DNA of 64,000 bases from Cyanobacteria bacterium SBLK (GCA_017746715.1 JAGHZQ010000016.1:1-64000); one strand, 5' to 3'; positions 18,198-26,577 are shown, counted from the stretch's first letter. A program made the numbers and translations. Notes: generated by a model from the sequence alone, not told the origin.

Positions 18198-19655
18198 GTG
18201 ATATTAAAAAAATACTTAAATCCAGCTCTCATAAATCGGCACAAACTAATATTAATTATTATTTCAGCGATCGCAATTTTCTGGTTTTGCTTATATTACT
18301 TAGGATTTCCCCAACCGATGGGGGACGATCTATTTTTTATTGGTGCGGCAATTAACCTTGCAAAAACAGGAGAATTGAATAATCCTTGGCTATCAATGTG
18401 GTCGGAACAAACCATCGATCGCTTTTTTGTTCAGCCTCCTTTTCATTCTTATACTCTTGCTGGCTGGATCGTTTTGTTTGGGAATAATACGAATAGTATC
18501 TTATTTTTTCAGTGTATTTGTTATTGTTTATTTTCAATTTTTGCCGCTTTAATCTTGAGAAAATATAAATTTTCTGGGTTATCCATTTTTTGTGTTCCTG
18601 TAGTCTATACAACTTGGATGGCGATTGCTGGTTTGCGCCAAGATGCTTTAGGGATGGCTTACTTAGCAATTGGACTTTGGGGATTGATCCGAGATTCTTC
18701 CCTACGCTATTTTTGGGGATGTCTGTTTTTAGGTTTGGCAATTTGTACCTCTCCCGTGCTTATTTCTTATGCCATTCCCTTTTCCTTGGGTATAGCGATC
18801 GCTAATTTAACTCAGAAATCAAAACTCAATGGGTACTATTTTCTTAAAAGAATTCTTGCTCTTATCTCAGCAGTTTTTGTGGTGTTATTTTTATTACTGT
18901 GGGCGATTGATTTTGAACTCTTTCATTTTCTGGCCGATCTTTCTTGGCACGCATCTTTTCGCGTTGTTCCTATCGCTCGAGTGATTCCAGAAGTAACCTT
19001 TATCATTACAAATGGTTATGGAGAAATTATTTATGGTTCTCTTTATACAATCTATTTAATTCTTCTCTTTTTTCTGATAAAAAACAGGAAAAGAAGCCAA
19101 AATTGCGTTGTTTATTTTGCTTTTATTCTCAATCTTTCTTTAGCAATCAATATATTACTGTATGCGAGTACATTATACTATAATTTTAACTTTTTTTGTT
19201 GGCTGGGAGTAGTGATTTTTCTCTTTAATATTAACACTTCTAGAATTTCAAGAACTCTATTAGTTTTTCTATGTATTGTTGCCTTTTTGATTTATCAAAG
19301 TCAATTGATTGTGGGAGTAATAGGTCAAAATAGTCCGGCGATCGATAAATATAAATCTATTCTAGAATGGGTTAAAAAAAATCCCGATCGCAATTATGCA
19401 ATTGATGATGTTGCTGCCCGCTTTGTTTTTGATTATAATCTACCCGAACACTCTATTGCTTGGAATTTCTCCAATAATCCGGCCATTTTTTGGCCGACGT
19501 CAGTGAGTCAAAAAAACTCAAATACAATATGGATTATTTCTCCTGCAAAAGCAGCATTAACTCCCGATCTTCCCGACTACCAACGAGTAGAACTTTTTAA
19601 TCATCGATTTAATAGCATACCGCGATCGCCTTATGACATCGTGATTATTGAGTAG
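18198..19655 (+). CDS. polytopic membrane protein, GT39-like
   Basis: A GTG at 18198 gives 485 residues with about ten hydrophobic spans. The first loop holds GFPQPMGDDLFFIGAA, an acidic pair typical of GT39/PMT-like transferases, followed by FVQPPFHSYTLAGW. The start is insecure: an ATG at 18164 opens a different frame (MTVETLDKIKES), and the run of seven A shortly downstream could mark a slip that once joined that leader to this gene. No good ribosome-binding site precedes the GTG. It is the last gene of the polysaccharide cluster and faces the PPOX gene, with four bases between their stop codons. Confidence 0.68.
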   Translation: MILKKYLNPALINRHKLILIIISAIAIFWFCLYYLGFPQPMGDDLFFIGAAINLAKTGELNNPWLSMWSEQTIDRFFVQPPFHSYTLAGWIVLFGNNTNSILFFQCICYCLFSIFAALILRKYKFSGLSIFCVPVVYTTWMAIAGLRQDALGMAYLAIGLWGLIRDSSLRYFWGCLFLGLAICTSPVLISYAIPFSLGIAIANLTQKSKLNGYYFLKRILALISAVFVVLFLLLWAIDFELFHFLADLSWHASFRVVPIARVIPEVTFIITNGYGEIIYGSLYTIYLILLFFLIKNRKRSQNCVVYFAFILNLSLAINILLYASTLYYNFNFFCWLGVVIFLFNINTSRISRTLLVFLCIVAFLIYQSQLIVGVIGQNSPAIDKYKSILEWVKKNPDRNYAIDDVAARFVFDYNLPEHSIAWNFSNNPAIFWPTSVSQKNSNTIWIISPAKAALTPDLPDYQRVELFNHRFNSIPRSPYDIVIIE

Positions 19656-19659
19656 AAAA

Positions 19660-20256
19660 TTAAGGATTAACTTCCATCTCTTCCCAAATCGATGACGAGT
19701 TTAAAACATAGAGATAGCGATTTTGAGGATTGCCTCGTAAGCGTAAATAGTCTACTTTTTTAGGTTCGAGTAGGAGTAGATTGAAATTCTCTAGCGGTTC
19801 GGATAAAGATTCGCGATCGCGAGGAGAAGAAGAAAACAAACTGCTAGAATTGTATTGTCTCTTCTCTTTGGATGGCGGCCAAGTAAATTGTATTCTAGTT
19901 GCTTCTGAGAGAGATTGCCACGTCGATCGCCACTCTTGTTTTAACAACAAGTCACTTTCAGTCTCATCCACGATTATTAATTGACCCAATAAGCGAAATT
20001 GCTCTCGCGTTTCGCTGAAATACCAGCAAATTTCTCCCCATTGACAATGTTGGATTTGTTCGAGCTTCTCGCAGCGAGAATCGGTAATAATTTTTAGGCG
20101 ATCGCTATCTTGAAAAAAGCCCCGAAATACTACCGTGCGGTTAGCAGGATATCCCATTGGTGTAATGGTTGCCAATTGAAAGTAACGAGAAAACGGTAAA
20201 TGATGATTGCGATCCAAAGCAGTTTCGAGATGCGATCGCCAAGGTGAAAAAGACAT
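19660..20256 (-). CDS. PPOX-type FMN-binding flavoprotein (cyanobacterial family)
   Basis: The 198-residue protein is a split-barrel flavoprotein of the pyridoxamine-5'-phosphate oxidase superfamily. It shows the FMN-site pattern FQLATITPMGYPANRTVVFRG followed by ITDSRCEKLEQIQ, and the C-terminal LRLRGNPQNRYLY. Length and N-terminal sequence (FSPWRSHLETALDRN) fit the Npun_F5749-type cyanobacterial PPOX family. The true substrate is unknown, and pyridoxamine phosphate itself is not assured. It is preceded on the same strand, six bases away, by a frameshifted small gene, suggesting the two were once an operon. Confidence 0.82.
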   Translation of the reverse strand: MSFSPWRSHLETALDRNHHLPFSRYFQLATITPMGYPANRTVVFRGFFQDSDRLKIITDSRCEKLEQIQHCQWGEICWYFSETREQFRLLGQLIIVDETESDLLLKQEWRSTWQSLSEATRIQFTWPPSKEKRQYNSSSLFSSSPRDRESLSEPLENFNLLLLEPKKVDYLRLRGNPQNRYLYVLNSSSIWEEMEVNP

Positions 20257-20261
20257 CTAAA

Positions 20262-20535
20262 TTATTGCAAAGCAGCAGATCCAAAGGTAGCATTAAAACG
20301 ACGATACCAGAGCGCGACAGATTGATATTGACTAACCTCAATATTTGCGGGAATTTTATAGGTTTGCGTACATTAGTTTTTTGCCATTCTCCGACAAAGG
20401 CATAATCTGCCTCGGCGATCGCGCGAGCGAGAGCAGAAGTTTCGCCAATTACATCCGCCGAACGGTGTAAAATAACCGTTAGATCGGGTCTCAAATTGGA
20501 GCAAAAATCTGACGCAAATTTTCAATAATATCCAT
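20262..20535 (-). pseudogene. small gene broken by two frameshifts
   Basis: Reading leftwards from an ATG at 20535, three frames join into one plausible protein of about 90 residues: MDIIENLRQIFAP, then LRPDLTVILHRSADVIGE through AFVGEWQKTNVRKPIK, then IEVSQYQSVALWYRRFN to a stop at 20262. Each switch lies at a short A-rich run (near 20496 and near 20360). Adding one A at each site restores a continuous frame. GAGG lies just ahead of the ATG. I do not recognise the family. Position, six bases before the PPOX start, suggests former coupling. Two sequencing errors would give the same picture. Confidence 0.55.
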
Positions 20536-20697
20536 CCTCTTTTTTAAAATGTTTCACGATGGTTGCTCCTTGGCGATAAGATTTATTAACCGTTTGCGTT
20601 CTCAATTGCTACTATCATCATGGCAATTGAACGCAATCTGACAAAAATCTAAGAATCCTGTAAGCATCTTCTGAATTTCCTTTGAGTGATTAAAATT

Positions 20698-22380
20698 ATG
20701 CCCAAATTTTCTTGCGATCGCTATTATCGTTATGATGAATTGAGTCAAACTCTCCAAGATTTTGCCTCAGAATTTCCCCATCTTCTTAAGTTGGGAAGTA
20801 TCGGGAAAAGTTATGAAGGACGGGAAATTTGGCTGCTGGAAGCAACGAATTTTGCCACGGGAAACCCGGAAGAAAAACCCGCATTATGGGTTGATGGGAA
20901 CATTCATTCTTCAGAAGTGGCCGCTTCGGCACTCTGCCTCTATTTCCTTAATACCCTCGTAAAAGGATACGGATATGATGATGATATTACGCGATGTTTG
21001 GATACCCGTGCCTTTTACATTTGTCCTCGAATTAACCCCGATGGTGCAGAACTCGCCCTCGCCGAATCACCTAAGTTTGTTCGATCGGGGACTCGAATTT
21101 ATCCTCCTGCTTTACCGGAAAAAAACGACTTGATTGAAGAAGATATTGACGGAGACGGACGACATCTCACTATGAGAATGCCCGATCGCAATGGAGCGTG
21201 GAAAGTCTGTCCCGAAGAGCCTCGCTTAATGATTCCTCGCGATCCGACGGAAACGGGAGGGGAATATTATCGCCTCCTTCCCGAAGGCACGATCGCTAAT
21301 TACGATGGCTCTCTCATCAATACTCCCCCTCCCAAAGAAGGCTTGGACTTCAATCGCAATTTTCCCTACCAGTGGCGATCCGAATGCGAACAATTTGGAG
21401 CGGGAGATTATCCCACCTCAGAACCAGAAGTTCGCGCCGTTACCGATTTTATCGTTTCTCATGCCAATTTAACCGGCGCGATTGCTTTTCATACCATGAG
21501 TGCGGTGTTATTACGTCCTTACAGCAACCAAAGCGATGAGAACTTTCCGATCTCTGATTTGCGAGTTTACGAGCATATTGGCAAAAAAGGAGAGGAGATT
21601 ACAGGCTATCCCGTCGCTTCAATTTATCACGAATTTCGGCGCGATCGCAAGGATAATACCTCGGGGGCGTTGGATGATTGGTGTTATGAGGAACGAGGAA
21701 TTTTTGCATGGACGGTAGAATTATGGAGCCCCATCCGTCAAGCAGATATTGAAAACTATCATTATACTCAATGGTTCAAAGAGCATCCTTTAGAGGACGA
21801 TTTAGCGATTTTACGCTGGAATGATGAGGTGTTGGATGGGAAAGGTTATGTCGATTGGTATCCTTTCGAGCATCCTCAATTGGGTAAAATTGAGTTAGGC
21901 GGATGGGACGCTTTTTCTTTTTGGCGCAATCCACCTTTATCTTTATTAGAAAAAGAACTTTCGCCTTTTCCACAATGGTTAGTTTGGCATTTATTAATCT
22001 CTCCTTTGCTTGCAATTCGAGAGGCAAAAGTAGAGCGGATGGGAACGCAATTGTATTTAGTTCAATTAGTTGTTGAAAATACGGGATGGTTGCCGACTTA
22101 TGTTGCTAAAAAAGCACTAGAGAAGAAGTTAACGAGAGGGTGCATTGCGACGATTGAATTACCGGAGGGTGCAAGTTTATCGATGGGAGAACCCGAAGAA
22201 ATGCTCGGAGAGTTGGAAGGACGTGCTTATCATTCTTCGGCGGTCATTTGGCGAGGAAGCGATGCGACAAAAGACCGTGCAAAAGTAGAGTGGTTGGTGC
22301 GTGCTTCTGAGGGCATTGTTAAATTAGAAGTTCGCTGCGATCGCGCGGGTGTTGCCAGAACGGAAGTTGAGTTAAAATAG
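20698..22380 (+). CDS. M14 family zinc carboxypeptidase
   Basis: The 560-residue protein begins with a typical M14 entry (YRYDELSQTLQDFASEFPH, then SYEGREIWLLE). The zinc ligands are visible: GNIHSSEVAAS gives His and Glu, and AFHTMSAVLLRPY gives the second His. The catalytic Glu is in FAWTVELWSP. A distinctive insertion, EEDIDGDGRHLTMRMPD, lies between the first and second ligand blocks. An accessory C-terminal domain from about residue 420 is rich in beta strands. No signal peptide is obvious, so it is probably cytoplasmic. The ATG at 20698 is preferred over a GTG 12 bases earlier. Confidence 0.88.
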   Translation: MPKFSCDRYYRYDELSQTLQDFASEFPHLLKLGSIGKSYEGREIWLLEATNFATGNPEEKPALWVDGNIHSSEVAASALCLYFLNTLVKGYGYDDDITRCLDTRAFYICPRINPDGAELALAESPKFVRSGTRIYPPALPEKNDLIEEDIDGDGRHLTMRMPDRNGAWKVCPEEPRLMIPRDPTETGGEYYRLLPEGTIANYDGSLINTPPPKEGLDFNRNFPYQWRSECEQFGAGDYPTSEPEVRAVTDFIVSHANLTGAIAFHTMSAVLLRPYSNQSDENFPISDLRVYEHIGKKGEEITGYPVASIYHEFRRDRKDNTSGALDDWCYEERGIFAWTVELWSPIRQADIENYHYTQWFKEHPLEDDLAILRWNDEVLDGKGYVDWYPFEHPQLGKIELGGWDAFSFWRNPPLSLLEKELSPFPQWLVWHLLISPLLAIREAKVERMGTQLYLVQLVVENTGWLPTYVAKKALEKKLTRGCIATIELPEGASLSMGEPEEMLGELEGRAYHSSAVIWRGSDATKDRAKVEWLVRASEGIVKLEVRCDRAGVARTEVELK

Positions 22381-22403
22381 AGTTTAATAATTTGGTGAAA
22401 ACG

Positions 22404-23018
22404 ATGACAGCCATTCAAATCAAACCCAAACTAACTTTTCTGGAGTTCCTCGAAAATCTTCCCGATGAAGAGGGTTATTATGAATTGGTTAATGGTGAGA
22501 TTATGAGAAAACTTCCCACCCGACAACACGAAACTATTGCAGAATTAATTGCAGATATTTTTAAAGATGAAGTCAAACGACTCAAATTAAATTATTGGGT
22601 ATCCGGTCGTGTTGTTATTGCAACAGAAAACGAGGATGGACGAGAACAAGGTCGCCATCCTGATGTAACTGTTGTCGATAAAACCTTGTGGGAATCTCAA
22701 CCGACTGCCTATTCTGCACTCCTCGATCCGCCTCAAGTGGCGGTTGAAGTGGTCTCGACAAATTGGGAAGATGATTATATCGATAAACTGGCAGAATATC
22801 AGCGTTTTGGGATTGTTGAATATTGGATTGTGGACTATCTCGCGATCGGCAGTCGGACTTATCTGGGAAATCCCAAACAGCCGACAATTTTTATCTTTGC
22901 CCTTGATGAAAAAGGCGTTTATCAAATGCAGGCTTATCGAGAAAGCGATCGCCTGATTTCTCCCACTTTTCCCGAACTGAATTTAACGCCTTCAGAAATT
23001 TTTGACGGGTTAAAATAG
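22404..23018 (+). CDS. Uma2/DUF820 family putative endonuclease
   Basis: The 204-residue protein matches the Uma2 (DUF820) restriction-endonuclease-like fold: FLEFLENLPDEEGYYELVNGEI, RHPDVTVVD, PQVAVEVVSTNWEDDYIDK and YQRFGIVEYWIVD. The acidic and lysine positions correspond to a PD-(D/E)XK-type core. These genes are highly amplified in filamentous cyanobacteria, and their biological role is still unclear. The ATG at 22404 is chosen over TTG/GTG codons just upstream. The stop abuts the end of tRNA-Arg on the other strand. Confidence 0.86.
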   Translation: MTAIQIKPKLTFLEFLENLPDEEGYYELVNGEIMRKLPTRQHETIAELIADIFKDEVKRLKLNYWVSGRVVIATENEDGREQGRHPDVTVVDKTLWESQPTAYSALLDPPQVAVEVVSTNWEDDYIDKLAEYQRFGIVEYWIVDYLAIGSRTYLGNPKQPTIFIFALDEKGVYQMQAYRESDRLISPTFPELNLTPSEIFDGLK

Positions 23019-23091
23019 CGGGAACGGTAGGACTTGAACCTACAACACCCGATTTAGAAGATCGGTGCTCTGTCCATTGAGCTACGCTCCC
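23019..23091 (-). tRNA. tRNA-Arg (anticodon UCU)
   Basis: On the minus strand the 73 bases fold as a full cloverleaf. The acceptor GGGAGCG pairs with CGTTCCC (one G-T), there is a D-arm GCTC/GAGC, and the anticodon stem CCGAT/ATCGG encloses CTTCTAA with anticodon TCT. The T-arm is GTAGG-TTCAAGT-CCTAC. The CCA end is not encoded. The 3' end directly touches the stop codon of the Uma2 gene on the opposite strand. Confidence 0.96.
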
Positions 23092-23199
23092 AATTATTGA
23101 TATTATACTACAATTGTAACACATTTGCAAGTTTGTCGATATTTCGAGATCGATTTGCTATCCAAATGACCGAAAACTATTGGAATATGAGGAGAGTTG

Positions 23200-23799
23200 A
23201 TGAAAAAAGAGATGACCAAATGGCAAAAATTTTGTTTGGGTTGGGCGGTCTTTAGCTTTTGTGTCAAGCTGGTCTCTCTCCTCGTCTCAACGGGTCGCGA
23301 TCGCAGCGATCTCACCTCATACAAAGAGACTGAACCGCCGAGAAAAGAACCGATCGCCTTTGAAATCTGTTCGGTTAAAAAACAGGCGATCGTCGATGGG
23401 GATACGATGAGAGTCACTTGTGGCGATCGCGAGTTAACCCTGCATATTTGTGGTGTTGATGCGCCGGAAATCGAGCAACCATTGGGTATTGAAGCGAGGG
23501 ATTATTTGCGATCGCTTTTGTCTGAGGAAGAAACGATTTTAGTTTCCGCATTCGATCGCAATGCTGAGGGCGATCTTATTGCCCACGTGACGGCGGGTGA
23601 TGCTGAATTCATCCATGAGAAAATGGTGCGATCGGGGATGGCATGGTACGACGAGAAATTTAGCGAGATTTGTCCTGCAAGCGGTTTGCTCGCGATCGCT
23701 GCAAAGTCTGCAAAAGCGGGAAAATTAGGGGTTCATGGGGATCCGAATGCGGTAACGCCTTGGGAATGGAGAGAGACCCGTGAAAGCGACGTACAATAG
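23200..23799 (+). CDS. thermonuclease (SNase)-fold protein, catalytic residues altered
   Basis: The ATG at 23200 follows GAGGAGAG. The 199-residue protein has an N-terminal membrane anchor (KFCLGWAVFSFCVKLVSLLV) and then a staphylococcal-nuclease fold: KKQAIVDGDTMRV, LHICGVDAPEIEQP, and PWEWRET at the C-terminus. In active SNases the strand before GxDAPE starts with Arg, but His is found here (LHICGVDAPE). A second catalytic Arg normally lies in a YGR-like turn, and the equivalent here reads AEGDLIAHV. The Glu of DAPE and the metal Asp of DGD remain. It may bind rather than cut nucleic acid. Confidence 0.8.
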   Translation: MKKEMTKWQKFCLGWAVFSFCVKLVSLLVSTGRDRSDLTSYKETEPPRKEPIAFEICSVKKQAIVDGDTMRVTCGDRELTLHICGVDAPEIEQPLGIEARDYLRSLLSEEETILVSAFDRNAEGDLIAHVTAGDAEFIHEKMVRSGMAWYDEKFSEICPASGLLAIAAKSAKAGKLGVHGDPNAVTPWEWRETRESDVQ

Positions 23800-23879
23800 T
23801 TTTTAGGCGACTCGCGACCTTGGTAACATGAGAAGGGTAACGGTAAAATTTGAGTAGAAATTTCAAGGAATGAGAGAAG

Positions 23880-24299
23880 ATGTCAGACTTATCCCCCAAC
23901 TCCGAACCCTCCCTGTGGATGATTACCGCAACGCCGATCGCTGAGGCATCTGAGGGAGAGAAATCCGGTGACGGTTTTCAAGGGGGTGTTTTGGGAGGAG
24001 GTACGCCCGCGAAGGAAACAAAGGCGATCGGGAAAGTTCCGGTTACAATTAGCAAGTTGCAAGAGAATCTCAATCAATTTTTTGGAGTCGTGGGAGATTT
24101 GTTCGCACGGGCGGAACAACAGGCGCAAAGTGCTGCAACGGAAGGGGAAACGGAGGACAGATCGGGGATGCAGTTGGAGCAAATCGAGTTTTCTGTGGCG
24201 GTGAATGGGGAAGGAGAGGTGGGTTTTTGGGGTTTAGCGGGAACAAAAGTCGGGGGTGCAACGGAAATCAAGCTCACTTTTACACGCAAAGAGAATTAG
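23880..24299 (+). CDS. Pepco-like domain protein (protease-associated)
   Basis: The 139-residue protein has a Gly/Glu-rich linker (residues ~25-50), a helical stretch VTISKLQENLNQFFGVVGDLF, and a C-terminal beta module MQLEQIEFSVAVNGEGEVG followed by EIKLTFTRK. This pattern (LxEIEfsvxvxxxGxVGxxG ... xIKLTFxR) resembles the Pepco domain, a small domain described as co-occurring with caspase-like and other peptidases in prokaryotic conflict systems. It ends three bases before the start of a caspase-GUN4 gene, which supports that reading. Its role would be to tether, sense for, or be cleaved by the protease (inference). The ATG at 23880 lies in the context GAGAGAAG-ATG. Confidence 0.65.
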   Translation: MSDLSPNSEPSLWMITATPIAEASEGEKSGDGFQGGVLGGGTPAKETKAIGKVPVTISKLQENLNQFFGVVGDLFARAEQQAQSAATEGETEDRSGMQLEQIEFSVAVNGEGEVGFWGLAGTKVGGATEIKLTFTRKEN

Positions 24300-24302
24300 A
24301 AC

Positions 24303-25772
24303 ATGGGGAAAAATTGGGCGATCGCGATCGGCATTAATCAATACAGTTATTTGCAGTCTCTCCAGTTTGCTAAGACGGATGCGGAGGCGATGGAGCGATG
24401 GTTATTGGATGAGGGGGGGTTCGATCGCGTGTTTTTGTTTACCGATGACTCGCCTCCCATTCCCACCCAACCGCCGATCCCGACGAGTCCCACTTTCGGA
24501 CATTTGGATACTTTTTTTGATGTGCAATTTGAGAATCAACTCCTGACGAGTGGGGATAATCTCTGGTTTTTCTTTTCGGGACACGGAAATCGGGGGAGGG
24601 AGGGGGATTACTTGATGCTGTCGGATAGCAACCCGCAACGGTTGGAGAGGAGTGCGCTTTCTGTGAGTTACATTACGGAACGGTTGCGGAACTGGGGGGC
24701 GGGAAATGTGGTGATGTTTATCGATGCCTGTCGCAATGTGGTGGAAAACAGCAGGGGTGGGGCGATCGCAATGGAAGATTATCAGGGAATTATTGCCTTT
24801 TATTCCTGTCGTGCTAACGAGAAGTCTTTGGAGATTCAAGCGATCGAACAAGGGGCTTTTACTCACATTCTCTTGCGGGTTTTTGCGGAGACAAAGCAAC
24901 AGAATTGCTGTTTGACGGTGGCGGAATTAGAGAATTGTTTGATGGGAGAAGTGCCGAAACTCAGTCCGAATCAGCATCCTCTCGCGAGGGTAGAACCGAC
25001 TTATAAAAGAGATTTTGTTCTCTTTGGAGAAGCGGGGACAAATGATGTAGAATCTTTGAAGAATTTGGCTTACCGGAAATGTTTTGAGGGGAAAAATGAG
25101 GAGGCGAAAGAGTTATTGATTCATGCTAATTTGGTGGCGAAAGGCGGGGATTTTGAGGTGATTGAGGCTCTGGGACGCTTGCACGGTTCTTCTCCCGTTT
25201 CAATGCCTTCACCTCAACCGAAACCCAATCCTAAACCCTCTCCTCAAAAAAGAGTCGCACCGATTGAAATTCCCGAAATAAAGGAAGCAAAACCGGAAAT
25301 TGAACTGAAAAGCGAGAAAGGGGTTGATTATAGGAAATTGCGCGATCGCCTCGCAGCAGGACAGTGGAAAGAGGCAGATGAAGAGACATTGCGAGTCATG
25401 TGTAAAGTCGCAGATCGGACAAAAGAAGGATGGTTGAGAACAGAAGATGTAGACCTCTTTCCCTGTGAAGATTTACACACGATCGATCGCCTTTGGGTAC
25501 ATTACAGTGACGGAAAATTTGGCTTTAGCGTCCAGAACAAGATTTATCAAGAATTGGGTGGAACAAGGCAGTATAATACAAAAACTTGGAGAAAATTTGG
25601 CGATCGTGTTGGCTGGAGAAGGGGAGGAGAATGGTTGAACAACAATGACTTGACTTTTGACCTAAAGAATGTTTTTTCTGCTCACTTGCCAGTGGTTGGG
25701 GTTGGGTTGGGTAGGGGTAGTGGGTTGGATTGGAGGTGTCTCTTCTCTCGCACAGAGACTTGTAACCTGTAA
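24303..25772 (+). CDS. caspase-like peptidase (C14/metacaspase) fused to GUN4 domain
   Basis: The 489-residue protein has an N-terminal caspase-like p20 domain: NWAIAIGINQYSYL, the catalytic His in FFFSGHGNRG (His94) and the catalytic Cys in MFIDACRN (Cys143). A Pro-rich linker (about 298-338) leads to a GUN4 domain (about 339-489) with DYRKLRDRLAAGQWKEAD, FPCEDLHTIDRLWVHYS, GKFGFSVQNKIY and FGDRVGWRR. GUN4 binds porphyrins and stimulates Mg-chelatase in chlorophyll synthesis. Fused to a protease, it may act as a tetrapyrrole or light-stress sensor (inference). Only three bases separate it from the Pepco-like gene. The end, LFSRTETCNL, is usual for cyanobacterial GUN4 proteins. Confidence 0.85.
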   Translation: MGKNWAIAIGINQYSYLQSLQFAKTDAEAMERWLLDEGGFDRVFLFTDDSPPIPTQPPIPTSPTFGHLDTFFDVQFENQLLTSGDNLWFFFSGHGNRGREGDYLMLSDSNPQRLERSALSVSYITERLRNWGAGNVVMFIDACRNVVENSRGGAIAMEDYQGIIAFYSCRANEKSLEIQAIEQGAFTHILLRVFAETKQQNCCLTVAELENCLMGEVPKLSPNQHPLARVEPTYKRDFVLFGEAGTNDVESLKNLAYRKCFEGKNEEAKELLIHANLVAKGGDFEVIEALGRLHGSSPVSMPSPQPKPNPKPSPQKRVAPIEIPEIKEAKPEIELKSEKGVDYRKLRDRLAAGQWKEADEETLRVMCKVADRTKEGWLRTEDVDLFPCEDLHTIDRLWVHYSDGKFGFSVQNKIYQELGGTRQYNTKTWRKFGDRVGWRRGGEWLNNNDLTFDLKNVFSAHLPVVGVGLGRGSGLDWRCLFSRTETCNL

Positions 25773-25780
25773 TATCAGTC

Positions 25781-25833
25781 ACCAGTCACCAGCGATGCGC
25801 TGAGCTTGCCGAAGCGTCACCAGTCACCAGTGA
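25781..25833. repeat. GTCACCA dispersed repeat
   Basis: Two blocks of tandem GTCACCA flank GCGATGCGCTGAGCTTGCCGAAGC, the same composite seen at 6560-6616 and 43535-43625. The following bases to 25973 show no gene. Confidence 0.7.
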
Positions 25834-25973
25834 AATTCAGTTTTCAGTTTTTCAATATCTGTGTTGAACATAGTATTTAAAAATTGTCCTCAATATCGCA
25901 ATCCCCTTGTCGCTCAACATGCTGCACATCAGCGAAAATATTACTACACTACCGCAATTATTTTTAACATTTC

Positions 25974-26303
25974 TTATTCTTCCTCATACCAATCTTCAGC
26001 CGTCAAAAGCGCTTGTTTGCTATGACGAACATAAACAATAAAAACCGTACTCTCTCGAATCACAAAGAGAATGCGATAGACATTTTTTCGTTTTCCATAA
26101 AGGAGTTGTCGCACTTCCTCGGGAAAAACATTATTTTCAACCGCCAAAGAACAACGCTTGGGCTTTTCCTGTAACGTTGCCAAGCGATTCATCAACCCCC
26201 GAAACCAACGATCTGCATAGCTTGCATTGCCTTGTTTTAGCCACTCATAAGTTGCTTCAATCTCAATTTCTGCTTTTCTAGAGATCCGAACTTGAAATAC
26301 CAT
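25974..26303 (-). CDS. type II toxin, RelE/ParE family
   Basis: The 109-residue basic protein has the ParE/RelE shape: an N-terminal strand (FQVRISRKAEIEIEATYEWLKQG), a helical hairpin (ADRWFRGLMNRLATLQEKPKRC), and C-terminal strands with VRQLLYGKRKNVYRILFVIRE and VFIVYVRHSKQ. Family members cleave mRNA on the ribosome or poison gyrase; which applies here cannot be read. Its start overlaps the end of the antitoxin gene by 26 bases, the normal coupled antitoxin-toxin order. Confidence 0.85.
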   Translation of the reverse strand: MVFQVRISRKAEIEIEATYEWLKQGNASYADRWFRGLMNRLATLQEKPKRCSLAVENNVFPEEVRQLLYGKRKNVYRILFVIRESTVFIVYVRHSKQALLTAEDWYEEE

Positions 26304-26577
26304 GCTTTTGTTGCATTGCTTGTTGAAAATCCTCTAAAGAACGGGTTCGTCCCGCATCGATATCCTCTAATCCTGCTTGAATTCCCGTAATTGTTTCGAG
26401 ATATTCCATCATATCGAGAATTTTTTGATAGGAAACTGCATCTTGAACGACTAACTCGGCTTTGCCATTAACCGTTAATACAATTGGGTTTCCCGTTTGC
26501 TTCATCTGTTCGATGAACTCGGCTGTATTGCGTTTAAAACTAGACAAAGATTGAATGTCGCGACTCAGGTTAAGCAT
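26278..26577 (-). CDS. type II antitoxin, Phd/YefM family
   Basis: The 99-residue protein has the Phd/YefM N-terminal fold: MLNLSRDIQSLSSFKRNTAEF, then GNPIVLTVNGKAELVVQDAVSYQKIL. This domain dimerises on the operator, and the acidic helical tail (about residue 60 onward) wraps the toxin. The ATG at 26577 is preferred over an in-frame ATG at 26607 because it matches the family's usual start. It overlaps the toxin gene by 26 bases and should repress the operon jointly with the toxin. Confidence 0.83.
   Translation of the reverse strand: MLNLSRDIQSLSSFKRNTAEFIEQMKQTGNPIVLTVNGKAELVVQDAVSYQKILDMMEYLETITGIQAGLEDIDAGRTRSLEDFQQAMQQKHGISSSDL

Noticed and set aside
24402..24899. 165-codon minus-strand frame in the caspase-GUN4 gene
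   Set aside because: Antisense of conserved catalytic regions; no plausible product.
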